Positions 15,887 through 24,740 of a stretch of 64,000 nucleotides of DNA are shown piece after piece. This DNA comes from Sarcodiotheca gaudichaudii (taxonomy: Eukaryota > Rhodophyta > Florideophyceae > Gigartinales > Solieriaceae): positions 109,961-173,960 of the forward strand of contig JAUKVZ010000008.1 in assembly GCA_032355985.1 (NCBI GenBank), written 5' to 3'. The notes under the pieces were generated by a model. It saw only the letters and a list, made by a program, of their open reading frames with translations, searched no databases and was not told where the DNA came from. Made by a program: the position numbers and the translations under genes. The first letter of the stretch is position 1. Each line of letters begins with the position of its first letter.

Positions 15887-17221
15887 ATGCCCCAACTCAT
15901 GCTCCTTGCCGCGACGCTGCTTTCACTGCTCGCCGGCCGCGTCGAGCCAAAGCCCGCGCCTGCGCCGGCGACCGACGGCGTGTGCCTTGAAGTCGCCTGC
16001 GACGCCGTGGAACAGCCGATTGTCGATGTCGAAGGCGATGTCGTCGCGCACATGTGGGCGTTCAACTACCACGCCGAAGGTGATGCCGATCGCCCGATCA
16101 CCTTCCTGTGGAATGGCGGCCCCGGCGCCTCCGCGGCTCTTTTGCATCTGGGATTCGGCAGCCCCTTCACCATGTTCAATAGCGACGGCGCCGCCGATGG
16201 CGTGCATTCGAACCCGCATGCGTTGATCGATCTCACTGATCTCGTCTACGTCGACCCCGTCGGCACCGGATTCAGCAGAGCGTCAGGCAAGGCGGATGAT
16301 GAAGACTTCTGGAGCGTCACAACGGACGCCGAAGTCGCCGCGGCATTCGTCGAGACATTCCTCGCCGAGCGGGATCTTCTCGATCGTCCCATCTATCTCT
16401 GCGGCGAGAGCTATGGCGCCGTACGCGTCGGCGCGATGCTCGAACCCCTGCGCACGCGAGGCATCGTTCCCGAAGGCCTCATCCTCATCTCGCCGGCGCT
16501 CGAATCCCGCGCCCTCAATCCTCCACGCGGCTCATCGCACGCCCGCCGGGCTCGCGCCGATCGACTGCCGACCATTGCCGCGCTCGTCGCTCATCATGAT
16601 GGCCGCAGCGCCGAAGAGATCGGCCGCATCGTCGACGAGGCGCGCACGTTTGCGCTCGGCCCCTATCTCGAAGCGCTCGAAATGCCCGATGCGCTCACCG
16701 AAGAAGAGATCGAGTCACTTCGTGCCGAGCGCGATGTGTTCACCGATGGACGCGATATACGCCACGCCCGCAGCCGCGACATGCTCGATGCGCGATTCAA
16801 GGCTGACAAGGACATCATCGGCGGCATCGAGATCGACAGCCTCGGCGCGACCCTCAAGTCCCATCTCAAGGACATCTTCGATATCGAAACCGGCGGCAGG
16901 TACGCCCTGATGAACAGGCAGGCAAACTCCAGCTGGCGCACGCCGGACGACGCGCAAAGCCTTGGCGAGTCCGACATTCGCACGACCGACATGATCGCCC
17001 AGGCTGCAGAGCGCGCCGATCCGCCGCGTGTCTTCATCGCCGGCGGCTGGTACGACCTCATCACACCTTTCACCGCCAGCTATCGCCTCGCCGAAGCCGG
17101 CGCCTTCGGCGCAGCGCCTGTGACCGTTCGCAACTATCCATCGGGCCACGTGATCTACGCCGAGCCTGAGGCTCACGAGGCGCTCATGTCCGATCTTCGC
17201 ACGTGGTGGGGAACGCCATAG
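15887..17221 (+). CDS. S10-type serine carboxypeptidase-like protein, secreted
   Basis: 444 residues with a short signal peptide (MPQLMLLAATLLSLLAG) and a Pro/Ala linker. The alpha/beta-hydrolase core has the S10 hallmarks: oxyanion-region WNGGPGAS (75-82), YVDPVGTGFS (121-130), nucleophile Ser175 in CGESYGA, Asp390 in GGWYDLITPF and His421 in YPSGHVIY, a complete triad. S10 enzymes cleave C-terminal residues at acidic pH; bacterial members are found in periplasm or outside. The ATG at 15887 has GAGGAAG at a good distance. It stands alone between divergent trpF and the downstream SRAP gene. Confidence 0.87.
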   Translation: MPQLMLLAATLLSLLAGRVEPKPAPAPATDGVCLEVACDAVEQPIVDVEGDVVAHMWAFNYHAEGDADRPITFLWNGGPGASAALLHLGFGSPFTMFNSDGAADGVHSNPHALIDLTDLVYVDPVGTGFSRASGKADDEDFWSVTTDAEVAAAFVETFLAERDLLDRPIYLCGESYGAVRVGAMLEPLRTRGIVPEGLILISPALESRALNPPRGSSHARRARADRLPTIAALVAHHDGRSAEEIGRIVDEARTFALGPYLEALEMPDALTEEEIESLRAERDVFTDGRDIRHARSRDMLDARFKADKDIIGGIEIDSLGATLKSHLKDIFDIETGGRYALMNRQANSSWRTPDDAQSLGESDIRTTDMIAQAAERADPPRVFIAGGWYDLITPFTASYRLAEAGAFGAAPVTVRNYPSGHVIYAEPEAHEALMSDLRTWWGTP

Positions 17222-17272
17222 TTGTGCGAAGGCTCGACCCGACGCCCGGCGCTTGGGTAGCATCTTGGCATC

Positions 17273-17953
17273 ATGTGCGGCCGCGGCAGTCATCGCTTTC
17301 AGTGGAAGGACATCTTCGAGCATCTCAGCGCCTTCGTTGATGCGCTGGATGCTCAGGCCTTCGGCGCGCCCGGCCCCAAGCCGTCCTACAACGCCGCGCC
17401 GAAGTCGATCATCCCGGTGATTCGCTCGCACAACGGCTCCCTCCTTCCCGCGATGATGCAGTGGTGGCTCGTCCCGTCGTGGTCGAAGGAAAGCACGATC
17501 AAGTACGCGACATTCAACGCTCGAAGCGAGGACGCCGCGACCAAGCCGACATTTCGGGCGCCCTTCCGCCGGCGCCGCTGTGTGATTCCCTTCGACGGCT
17601 TCTACGAATGGCGCAAGGAGGACGACGGCGCCAAGACGCCTTTCTACATCACGCGCGCCGATGGCGAGATCATGTATCTCGCCGGCCTCTGGGACTGCTG
17701 GCGCGATGAACTCGAGTCCTGCACCGTTCTGACGACGAAGCCCAACGCCGAGATGTCGGCCCTGCACAATCGCATGCCCTGCATCCTCGAGCCCGAGCGC
17801 ATCAGCGAGTGGACCCTTCCCGAAGAGGCTGATCCCAAAGCAGTCGCGCCGCTTCTTGTGACGCCGCCCGATGGTCTTCTTATCGCGCACCCCGTCGACC
17901 GGCGCGTCGGCAATGTGCGGAACAACGATCCCTCGCTCATCGAGCCTGTGTGA
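17273..17953 (+). CDS. SRAP domain protein (HMCES/YedK family), abasic-site shield
   Basis: 226 residues, the usual size. Met1 is followed directly by the catalytic Cys2 (MCGRG), which links covalently to abasic sites in single-stranded DNA after Met removal. Also visible: PSYNAAP, WGLVPSW-like WWLVPSWSKE, the NARSE motif, RRRCVIPFDGFYEW with the active-site Glu, FYITRADG, LAGLWD, LTTKPN and HNRMPCIL with the active-site His. The family protects replication forks from abasic lesions. It lies about 0.5 kb upstream of imuA-imuB-dnaE2, and this family is often found near mutasome or SOS genes, which supports a damage-response role. Confidence 0.93.
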   Translation: MCGRGSHRFQWKDIFEHLSAFVDALDAQAFGAPGPKPSYNAAPKSIIPVIRSHNGSLLPAMMQWWLVPSWSKESTIKYATFNARSEDAATKPTFRAPFRRRRCVIPFDGFYEWRKEDDGAKTPFYITRADGEIMYLAGLWDCWRDELESCTVLTTKPNAEMSALHNRMPCILEPERISEWTLPEEADPKAVAPLLVTPPDGLLIAHPVDRRVGNVRNNDPSLIEPV

Positions 17954-18040
17954 AGATGGAAAACGCAGTCCCGGGGATCGTGTCTGATACGATCCGCGTC
18001 GATCACGCCATGCGGGCGTGGTGATTCCAGGAGCGCATGC

Positions 18041-18421
18041 ATGGCCGTTCAGATGAGTGAAGCAGAGACCGTCGAGTTCATCACCGCGTTTCAGGAGTGT
18101 TTCAACACGGGCGATGTCGATGGCCTGATGCGCGCCATGACCGAAGACACCGTGTCCGAGCACATGGCGCCTCCGTCCGTCAGCGTCGGGCGTCACGAAG
18201 GCCAGGCCGCGGTCCGCGCCGTGTGGGAATCCATGCCCGAGCATTTCCCGGGATGCCACTTCCGCGTCGACGACATCTTCGCTTCAGGCGATCGCTGCAC
18301 CTGCCGCTACACGCTCACATTCGACAATCCCGAGGGCGGCCGCGAGACCCGTGTCGGCGTGGATGTCTTCCGGTTGCGCGATGGCAAAATCAGCGAGAAA
18401 CTGGCCTATCTGACGCTGTAG
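18041..18421 (+). CDS. SnoaL-like / NTF2-fold protein
   Basis: 126 residues. The pattern fits the cone-shaped NTF2-like fold of SnoaL polyketide cyclases and ketosteroid-isomerase relatives: an N-terminal helix (VEFITAFQECFNTGDVDGLMRAMT, in short FQECFNTGDVDGLM), EHFPGCHFRVDDIFASGD, TCRYTLTF and the final VDVFRLRDGKISEKLAYL, read as FRLRDGKI.E. The fold hosts small-molecule lyases, isomerases and simple binding proteins, so a reaction cannot be named. It is followed by a clear hairpin terminator and ends the transcript before imuA. Confidence 0.8.
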   Translation: MAVQMSEAETVEFITAFQECFNTGDVDGLMRAMTEDTVSEHMAPPSVSVGRHEGQAAVRAVWESMPEHFPGCHFRVDDIFASGDRCTCRYTLTFDNPEGGRETRVGVDVFRLRDGKISEKLAYLTL

Positions 18422-18450
18422 GCCCGTATGCCGCCCGACGAATTCTGAAG

Positions 18451-18474
18451 AAAGCCCTTGTCTGATAGGGCTTT
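18451..18474 (+). terminator. Hairpin terminator after the SnoaL-like gene
   Basis: AAAGCCCT at 18451-18458 and AGGGCTTT at 18467-18474 form a perfect 8-bp stem with an 8-base loop, followed by GTTTGGTATT. It sits 30 bases past the SnoaL-like stop and 22 bases before the imuA start, so it should separate the two units. The T-tract is short. Confidence 0.6.
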
Positions 18475-18495
18475 GTTTGGTATTCTTCCGGCGGG

Positions 18496-19347
18496 ATGGC
18501 AGGGGTATTTGGGTCCAGCCTGGGTGGGGCGGGGCGCGATGTCTCACGGGCGCTCTCTCTCGATCGACTGGCTCGCGCCATCGAAGCGATTGAGTGGCGT
18601 GAGCGTGGTCGCGGCGCTTCGAAGTGTGGCGCATCGCACAAGCGTGTCGGGGCGAAGGTCGCCTTCGATGAGCCGGCGCCCGGCGCGGCGCATGAGTGGT
18701 TCATCGACGCCGAGGGTTTCACTGCGCGCCGGGGCGACACGTCGGAGATGGCGAACGCGCCGCCGCTGTCGATCCTGACGCATATCGCCGCGCAGGCGAT
18801 GCGCGCAAGGGCGACGGAAGGAAGGCGGCGCATCCTGTGGATCGGCCGGCGCTGCTGGCCCTGGCCCGTGGCGCTGGCGCGTCACAGAGATGCAGGCGCC
18901 GATCTGCTTGAGGCATCCATCTTCGTGGAGCCCTCCAGCCGCGCCGAGCGCGTGTGGACGATCGACTGCGCACTGCGAAGCAGGGGGGTCGCCGTCGTCG
19001 TGGCCGATAGCGCGGGGCTGAAGATGCCCGAGTCGCGCCGTCTGCAGCTCGCCGCCGCCGCCGGAGGAACGATCGGCCTCCTGGCGCGCCCGCATCAGGA
19101 TCGAACCGAATTGTCCGCGGCACAAACCCGCTGGATCGTCACCCCCGCGCATGCGCCGGGAAGCGATCCCAGATGGATCGTCGAACTACTGCGTTGCAAA
19201 GGAATGCGGCCTGCGCCGGAGGATGCGCGGCGATGGATCGTGCAACTGAATCATGAGACGGTCGATGTCCATCTGGTTGGCCACGCTTCCGATCGATCTG
19301 ATTCGAAGGCAGGATCGGCGGCGTCCGTCAAGCGCAGAATCGCGTGA
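18496..19347 (+). CDS. imuA: ImuA-like protein of the mutagenesis cassette
   Basis: 283 residues. ImuA proteins are RecA-related accessory factors of the ImuA-ImuB-DnaE2 translesion mutasome. The reading shows a helical N-terminus, a HEWF segment near residue 66, a core with RRRILWIGRRCWPWP, a Leu/Ala-rich helix, AVVVADSAGL and RRLQLAAAAGG, and ends with an RWIVQLNHE segment. Classical Walker motifs are absent, as in many ImuA proteins. Identity rests as much on position as on sequence: its 3' end overlaps imuB by 83 bases and dnaE2 follows. The ATG at 18496 has only a weak ribosome site, so the true start may be a little downstream. Confidence 0.75.
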   Translation: MAGVFGSSLGGAGRDVSRALSLDRLARAIEAIEWRERGRGASKCGASHKRVGAKVAFDEPAPGAAHEWFIDAEGFTARRGDTSEMANAPPLSILTHIAAQAMRARATEGRRRILWIGRRCWPWPVALARHRDAGADLLEASIFVEPSSRAERVWTIDCALRSRGVAVVVADSAGLKMPESRRLQLAAAAGGTIGLLARPHQDRTELSAAQTRWIVTPAHAPGSDPRWIVELLRCKGMRPAPEDARRWIVQLNHETVDVHLVGHASDRSDSKAGSAASVKRRIA

Positions 19348-20800
19348 CGATCGAGCCATCCTCCTTGCCGCCCGCGACGGCGCACAGATGGTGACTGCGC
19401 ACGCCTGCCGGCGCGCCATGGATGCCGGTGTGCGCCCCGGCATGCCGATCAGCGAGGCTCGCGCGCTTCTCCCGGCAGGGAAGGTGCGCATCGAGCCCTT
19501 CGCGCCCGAGCGCATCAGCCGCGCTCTTCGAGCCCTGGCCATGTGGTCGGAGCGCTACTCCCCCCAGGTCGCGATGGATGAGCCCGACGGCCTGCTCATC
19601 GATGTCACCGGAAGCGAACGCGTCTTTCGAGGCGAGGATCGGCTCTTGAAACTCGTGCGGCGGGATTTCACAAAGCTCGGCCTCGGCGCCCGGGCGGCCA
19701 TCGCGCCCACCTTCGGCTGCGCCTGGGCGATCGCCCGCTTCGCCCAAAGCCCGCTCGCTCGCGTCGGCGCCGATGACATCCGCCGCGCGCTGGCCCCGCT
19801 GCCCATCCAGGCGCTGCGCATCGATGAAGCGACAATCGCCGGTCTCGCCGAAGTCGGCGTCGAGCGCATCGAAGAACTGCTGGCCCTTCCGCGCGCGGCT
19901 CTGCCTGCTCGGTTCGGCCCGGCGCTGCTGATGCGCCTCGATCAGGCGCTGGGTCAGGCGATCGAAGTCATCGAGCCCGTCCGCCCCATCCATCCGCCCC
20001 GGGCCCATCGCGTCTTCGATGGCGCCACCGATCGCTGGGAGCCCATCGCGCTGACCGTTCGCGAGCTGCTCGACGAGCTTGCAAAGACGCTCGCCACACT
20101 CGAAGCCGGCGCCCAGCGCCTTGAAGTGACACTCACGCGCAGCGATCTGCCCCCCGTGCGACTGGCCATCTCCATGAGCCGCCCCAGCCGCGATCCGAAA
20201 CATCTCTGGGCGCTCCTGGAGCCTCGGCTCGAACGCGCACATCTCGGTTTCGGTGTCGAAGAGATCGAGATCGTGATTTTTCGCTGGGCGCGCCTGCCCC
20301 ATGAACAGCAGGAGCGCTGGCGCAGCGCCGCCGCGGACGCCGCATCCGATCGCGATGTCGCCCGCCTCATCGACACGCTCGCCAATCGCCTCGGCGAGGG
20401 CCGTGTGCTGAAGGCGGAGATCATCGAATCGCACCTGCCCGAGCGCGCCTGCCGCATGATGCCATTTGAAACCGAGCGAAAGGGCGCACGAAAGATCCAG
20501 GCCGCACACGCGCGCATCGACAGGCCCGCGCTCCTCTTTCGCCGCCCGATCCCCATCGAAGTCATCGCCGTCACACCCGATGGACCCATTCATCGCATCT
20601 CCTGCCAGGGCGAGTCGCGCGATGTGATCTCCACCATCGGTCCCGAGCGCCTCGCTCCCGAATGGTGGCCCATTTTGAAACGCGAACGCAAGCGCGCCAC
20701 ACGCGACTACTTCAAGGTGCAGGATGCCGATGGCCGCTGGCTCTGGGTCTGCCGCGAACATGGCGCCGGCGCATGGTTCATCCACGGCATGTGGGCGTGA
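19265..20800 (+). CDS. imuB: ImuB-like Y-family polymerase homologue, probably non-catalytic
   Basis: 511 residues from the ATG at 19265 (MSIWLATLPIDLIRR). The fold of Y-family polymerases is visible: YSPQVAMDEPDGLLIDVTGS in the palm region (read as DEPDGLLIDVTG), a helix-hairpin-helix-like stretch with LAEVGVERIEELLALPRAAL, and a long C-terminal region ending DGRWLWVCREHGAGAW. The N-terminal metal-binding Asp of active Y polymerases is not seen, as is usual for ImuB, which acts as a hub for beta clamp, ImuA and DnaE2. It starts inside imuA, and dnaE2 starts 10 bases after its stop, so the three form one operon. Confidence 0.9.
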   Translation: MSIWLATLPIDLIRRQDRRRPSSAESRDDRAILLAARDGAQMVTAHACRRAMDAGVRPGMPISEARALLPAGKVRIEPFAPERISRALRALAMWSERYSPQVAMDEPDGLLIDVTGSERVFRGEDRLLKLVRRDFTKLGLGARAAIAPTFGCAWAIARFAQSPLARVGADDIRRALAPLPIQALRIDEATIAGLAEVGVERIEELLALPRAALPARFGPALLMRLDQALGQAIEVIEPVRPIHPPRAHRVFDGATDRWEPIALTVRELLDELAKTLATLEAGAQRLEVTLTRSDLPPVRLAISMSRPSRDPKHLWALLEPRLERAHLGFGVEEIEIVIFRWARLPHEQQERWRSAAADAASDRDVARLIDTLANRLGEGRVLKAEIIESHLPERACRMMPFETERKGARKIQAAHARIDRPALLFRRPIPIEVIAVTPDGPIHRISCQGESRDVISTIGPERLAPEWWPILKRERKRATRDYFKVQDADGRWLWVCREHGAGAWFIHGMWA

Positions 20801-20810
20801 GGCGCACACC

Positions 20811-23800
20811 ATGCCCGAAACACCATTCCAGAAAATACGCCCGCATCCCATTCATCAGCATCAGGACAAGCGCGATAGCGGGATGCTGCGCCGGCCGAAA
20901 GCAACGCCGTACGCCGAGCTCGCCGTCACCAGCAACTTCACCTTCCTCACCGGCGCCAGTCATCCCGAAGAGTTCGTGTGGCAGGCCGCCGAACTCGGCC
21001 ACATCGCCGCCTCCATCGCCGATACGAACACGCTTGCCGGGATCGTCCGCGCCCATGTCGCCGCGAAGGAATGCGGCATTCCCCTGGCCGTCGGCTGCCG
21101 CCTGCGTTTCCTCGCGCCGGATGAGCCCGATGTCATCGTGTATCCAACATGCCGCCCGGCGTACGCGCGCCTGTGCCGCCTGCTCACGCACGGCAAGCGA
21201 AAGGCGCCCAAGGGCGAATGTCATCTCACGATTGACGATCTCATCGAACATAGCGAAGGCCTTCTCGCCATCGTCGCGCCGGCTGAGGAGTCCGACGAAG
21301 CGCTCGCAAGCGTGCTGCGACGTCTGCGGCCTGTCTTCGATGATGATCGTCTCTCCCTCGCCGCAAGCATGCGCCTGCAGGGTGATGACGCCCAGCGACT
21401 GCGCCGCCTTATCGATATCGCCCATCGCGCCGCCGTGCCCATCGTCGCCATCAATGATGTTCACTACCACACGCCCGATCGTCGCCCGCTGCAGGATGTG
21501 CTGACATGCATCCGCCACGGCTGCACCATCGAGCAGGCCGGATTCAGACTCGCGCCAAACGCCGAGCGATTCCTCAAAGAGCCCGACGATATGGAACGCC
21601 TCTTTAAGGATGCGCCCGGCGCCGTCAGTCGAAGCGCCCAGATCGCCGCCCGCGCCGCCGCGTTTAGTCTGGATGAGCTGCGCTACGAATATCCCGTCGA
21701 GCCCTGTCCCGAAGGCATGACGCCGACGGCATACCTTCGCGAGCGCACATGGGCGGGCGCGGCGAAGCGATATCCCGAAGGCGTGCCCGACAAGGTGCGC
21801 CAGTCAATCGAACATGAACTCGCCCTCATCGCCGAGCTGCGATACGAGCCCTATTTCCTCACCTGCTATGACATCGTGACCTTCGCTCGATCGAAGGGCA
21901 TCCTCTGCCAGGGCCGCGGCGGCGCCGCGAACTCCGCCGTCTGCTACTGCCTCGGCGTCACCGAAGTCGATCCCGCCGAGCACAGCCTGCTCTTTGCGCG
22001 CTTCGTCAGCCGCGCCCGGGGCGAGCCGCCGGATATCGACATCGATTTCGAGCACGAGCGCCGCGAAGAGGTCATCCAGCGCATCTATGAAAAATACGGC
22101 CGCGATCGCGCCGCGCTGACCGCCGAGGTCATCAGCTATCGAGGCCGCAGCGCCGTCCGCGAAGTCGGCAAGGCGATGGGACTCTCCCTCGATTGTGTCG
22201 ATGCGCTGGCGAAGAGTCTCGATCGATGGGGGGAAGCCGCCAGTGAGGAGCGCGTCCGCGAAGTCGGGCTTGATCCGCATGATCCGACGCTTCGGCGCGT
22301 CATCGCGCTCACCAGCCAGATCATCGGTTTCCCGCGTCATCTCTCCCAGCACGTCGGCGGCTTTGTCATCACCCGCGCGCCGCTCTGTGATCTCGTCCCC
22401 ATCGAGAACGCCGCGATGGAGGATCGCACCGTCATCGAGTGGGATAAGGATGACATCGACGCGATGAACATGCTCAAGGTCGACTGCCTGGGCCTGGGCA
22501 TGCTCACATGCATTCGCAAGACGTTTGAGTTTCTCGAAGAACAGGGTGACTCCATATCTATCGCGCACGTCATGGATGAGGAGGAAGATGACGACGCGGT
22601 GTACGAGATGATCCAGCGCGCCGACACCATCGGCGTCTTCCAGATCGAAAGCCGCGCCCAGATGTCCATGCTTCCGCGACTCAAGCCGCGCGAGTTCTAC
22701 GATCTCGTTGTTGAAGTGGCCATCGTGCGCCCCGGGCCCATCCAGGGCGGCATGGTGCATCCTTATTTACGCCGCCGCGCCGGACGCGAGCCGCGCACCT
22801 GCCCGCCGGGCATCGAGCACATCCTCGGTCGAACCTTCGGCGTGCCCATCTTCCAGGAACAGGCGATGCAGCTCGCCATCGACGCCGCAGGCTTCACGCC
22901 CGACGAGGCCGACGGCCTTCGCCGCGCCATGGCGTCCTGGCGGCGCAAGGGCGATCAGATGACGCGCTACGGCGAGAAACTCATCCAGGGCATGCTCGCC
23001 AATGGCTACGAGCATGAGTTCGCCCTGCGCTGCTTCGAGCAGATCAAGGGCTTCAGTGAATACGGCTTCCCCGAATCGCATGCCGCCAGCTTCGCGATTC
23101 TGGCCTACGTCTCCTCCTGGCTGAAACGTCATCATCCCGCCGCCTTCGCCGCGGCTCTGATCAACAGCCAGCCGATGGGCTTCTACCGACCGGCGCAGAT
23201 CATCCGCGATGCGCAGGAGCACGGCGTTCAGGTGCGCCCCATCGATGTCAACTGCAGCGGCTGGAACTGCTCACTCGAAGAAATCGATGCGACGAACATA
23301 CTGCAGACGAATGATGCGCCATCCACATGGGGCGCCCGCGGCCCCGCGATCCGTCTTGGCATGCGCCTTGTCAAAGGCTTGAAGGAGATCGAAGCACATA
23401 AAATCGCGACCACCGCCGCCCGAAACGGCCCCTTTACAACGGTCGAATCACTCTGGCGCAGCAGCGGCGTCAGCGCAAAAACACTACGGCGCCTGGCGCA
23501 GGCGGATGCCTTCGGATCGATGAATCTCGATCGCCAGCGCGCCCTCTGGCAGATCAAGCCGCTCAATGACGCATCGGCGCCTCTCTTTGAATCGATCGAC
23601 GCCACCGAGTCAGCCGGCCTCGATGATCTGCCGCCGATCCCCGCGCCCCGGCGCGTGCTGCAGGACTATGGCGCCGTGGGGCTCTCACTCAAGGCGCATC
23701 CGATGTCCTTCATCCGCGATCATCTCGATGAACGGCGCGTGACGCCTGCGTGTGACATCCGCGATGAGCAGCGATGCCCACGCGGCGCCCCACGATCCGT

Positions 23801-24068
23801 CGCCGGCGTCGTCCTCTCCCGCCAGCGCCCCGGCACGGCATCCGGAACCGTCTTCATCACGCTCGAAGACGAAACCGGCCTGATCAATCTCATCCTGTGG
23901 CGAGATATCTTCGAACGCTACCGCCGCGTCGCCAGACACAGCGCCGCGATGCTCGCGCACGGCGCCATCGAGCGCGAGGGTGAAGTCGTCCACCTGCTCG
24001 TCAAACGCCTCGAATGCCTCGATGACCGACTGCACGGCCTGCCTTCGACATCGCGGGATTTCCATTGA
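20811..24068 (+). CDS. dnaE2: Error-prone DNA polymerase DnaE2 (ImuC)
   Basis: 1085 residues from the ATG at 20811, the usual size. A PHP domain opens the protein (AELAVTSNFTFLTGASHPEE, read as SNFTFLTGASHPEE). The polymerase core shows GRGGAANSAVCY, the catalytic PDIDIDFEHERR, a third acidic site in KVDCLGLGM, VVEVAIVRPGPIQGGM and FSEYGFPESHAASFA. The C-terminus has an OB-fold (GTVFITLEDETGLINLI). DnaE2 extends past lesions and is responsible for damage-induced mutagenesis with ImuB. The first PHP His found in most relatives (ELH) is Ala here. It ends the imuA-imuB-dnaE2 operon. I found no obvious LexA-type operator by eye upstream of imuA. Confidence 0.95.
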   Translation: MPETPFQKIRPHPIHQHQDKRDSGMLRRPKATPYAELAVTSNFTFLTGASHPEEFVWQAAELGHIAASIADTNTLAGIVRAHVAAKECGIPLAVGCRLRFLAPDEPDVIVYPTCRPAYARLCRLLTHGKRKAPKGECHLTIDDLIEHSEGLLAIVAPAEESDEALASVLRRLRPVFDDDRLSLAASMRLQGDDAQRLRRLIDIAHRAAVPIVAINDVHYHTPDRRPLQDVLTCIRHGCTIEQAGFRLAPNAERFLKEPDDMERLFKDAPGAVSRSAQIAARAAAFSLDELRYEYPVEPCPEGMTPTAYLRERTWAGAAKRYPEGVPDKVRQSIEHELALIAELRYEPYFLTCYDIVTFARSKGILCQGRGGAANSAVCYCLGVTEVDPAEHSLLFARFVSRARGEPPDIDIDFEHERREEVIQRIYEKYGRDRAALTAEVISYRGRSAVREVGKAMGLSLDCVDALAKSLDRWGEAASEERVREVGLDPHDPTLRRVIALTSQIIGFPRHLSQHVGGFVITRAPLCDLVPIENAAMEDRTVIEWDKDDIDAMNMLKVDCLGLGMLTCIRKTFEFLEEQGDSISIAHVMDEEEDDDAVYEMIQRADTIGVFQIESRAQMSMLPRLKPREFYDLVVEVAIVRPGPIQGGMVHPYLRRRAGREPRTCPPGIEHILGRTFGVPIFQEQAMQLAIDAAGFTPDEADGLRRAMASWRRKGDQMTRYGEKLIQGMLANGYEHEFALRCFEQIKGFSEYGFPESHAASFAILAYVSSWLKRHHPAAFAAALINSQPMGFYRPAQIIRDAQEHGVQVRPIDVNCSGWNCSLEEIDATNILQTNDAPSTWGARGPAIRLGMRLVKGLKEIEAHKIATTAARNGPFTTVESLWRSSGVSAKTLRRLAQADAFGSMNLDRQRALWQIKPLNDASAPLFESIDATESAGLDDLPPIPAPRRVLQDYGAVGLSLKAHPMSFIRDHLDERRVTPACDIRDEQRCPRGAPRSVAGVVLSRQRPGTASGTVFITLEDETGLINLILWRDIFERYRRVARHSAAMLAHGAIEREGEVVHLLVKRLECLDDRLHGLPSTSRDFH

Positions 24069-24103
24069 TCAACGATGCAGACGATGGCGCGGGCGTCCCG
24101 GCC

Positions 24104-24120
24104 CCACCCTATAGTGGTGG
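24104..24120 (+). terminator. Possible weak hairpin after dnaE2
   Basis: CCACC and GGTGG form a 5-bp stem with a 7-base loop, followed by TGGTTTAG. It lies 36 bases past the dnaE2 stop. The stem is short and the T-run minimal. Confidence 0.3.
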
Positions 24121-24170
24121 TGGTTTAGCACTCGGCGTTCCTTCGACGCATCGCAAGAGGCGCACACGGC

Positions 24171-24740
24171 ATGTCCGAAAGCTCGCGACTTACACAAGCA
24201 TTCAGCGCAGCGCAGGATGGGGAAGCGCTGGATCTCGAAGCTGTGATGCCGCAGCTCTATGACGAGCTGCGCAGGCTTGCCGGCGCCTACCTTCGACAGC
24301 AACGAGCCAACCACACACTCCAGCCGACGGCCCTCGTCCATGAGGCCTACATGCGCCTCGTCGATCAGACGCAGATCCCGTGGTCCAGCGCATCACACTT
24401 CCGCGCCATTGCGGCTCGAGTCATGCGCCAGGTGCTCGTCGATCACGCGCGAAAGAGTGGGGCGGCCAAGCGGGGCGGCGATCGTCTTCGCGTCACGCTC
24501 GACAGCGCCATGGCCATCTCCAATAAGAAGGCCATTGATCTGATCGCGCTCGATAAGGCCCTGACCGATCTCGCGGCAAAGAACGAGCGAAAGGCCAGAG
24601 TCGTCGAACTGCTCTTTTTCGGAGGCATGACCCATGCCGAGGCGGCGCAGATTCTCGGAGTCTCTCAGAAGACAGTCGAAGCCGACTGGTACATGGCTCG
24701 CGCGTGGCTCGGCGCCCAACTCGGCGCGAAGGACGCCTGA
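24171..24740 (+). CDS. ECF sigma factor, planctomycete/TIGR02999 type (pair 2)
   Basis: 189 residues. Region 2 is AVMPQLYDELRRLAGAYL..QRANHTLQPTALVHEAYMRL, then RQVLVDHARKSGAAKRGG. Region 4 is VELLFFGGMTHAEAAQILGVS, ending TVEADWYMARAWL. Closely similar to the sigma factors at 10367 and 45107. The stop overlaps the ATG of the following kinase gene (TGATG at 24738-24742), so the two products should be made together. As in the other pairs there is no zinc anti-sigma gene. Confidence 0.92.
   Translation: MSESSRLTQAFSAAQDGEALDLEAVMPQLYDELRRLAGAYLRQQRANHTLQPTALVHEAYMRLVDQTQIPWSSASHFRAIAARVMRQVLVDHARKSGAAKRGGDRLRVTLDSAMAISNKKAIDLIALDKALTDLAAKNERKARVVELLFFGGMTHAEAAQILGVSQKTVEADWYMARAWLGAQLGAKDA

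Noticed and set aside
16715-18259. Long minus-strand reading frame (514 codons) opposite the S10 peptidase end, SRAP and SnoaL-like genes
   Set aside because: It is antisense to well-supported genes with intact catalytic motifs; its sequence is His/Arg/Gly-rich with no domain, as expected for a shadow frame in GC-rich DNA.
19328-20851. 507-codon minus-strand frame opposite imuB
   Set aside because: Shadow of imuB, which has clear family motifs; no domain in the antisense reading.
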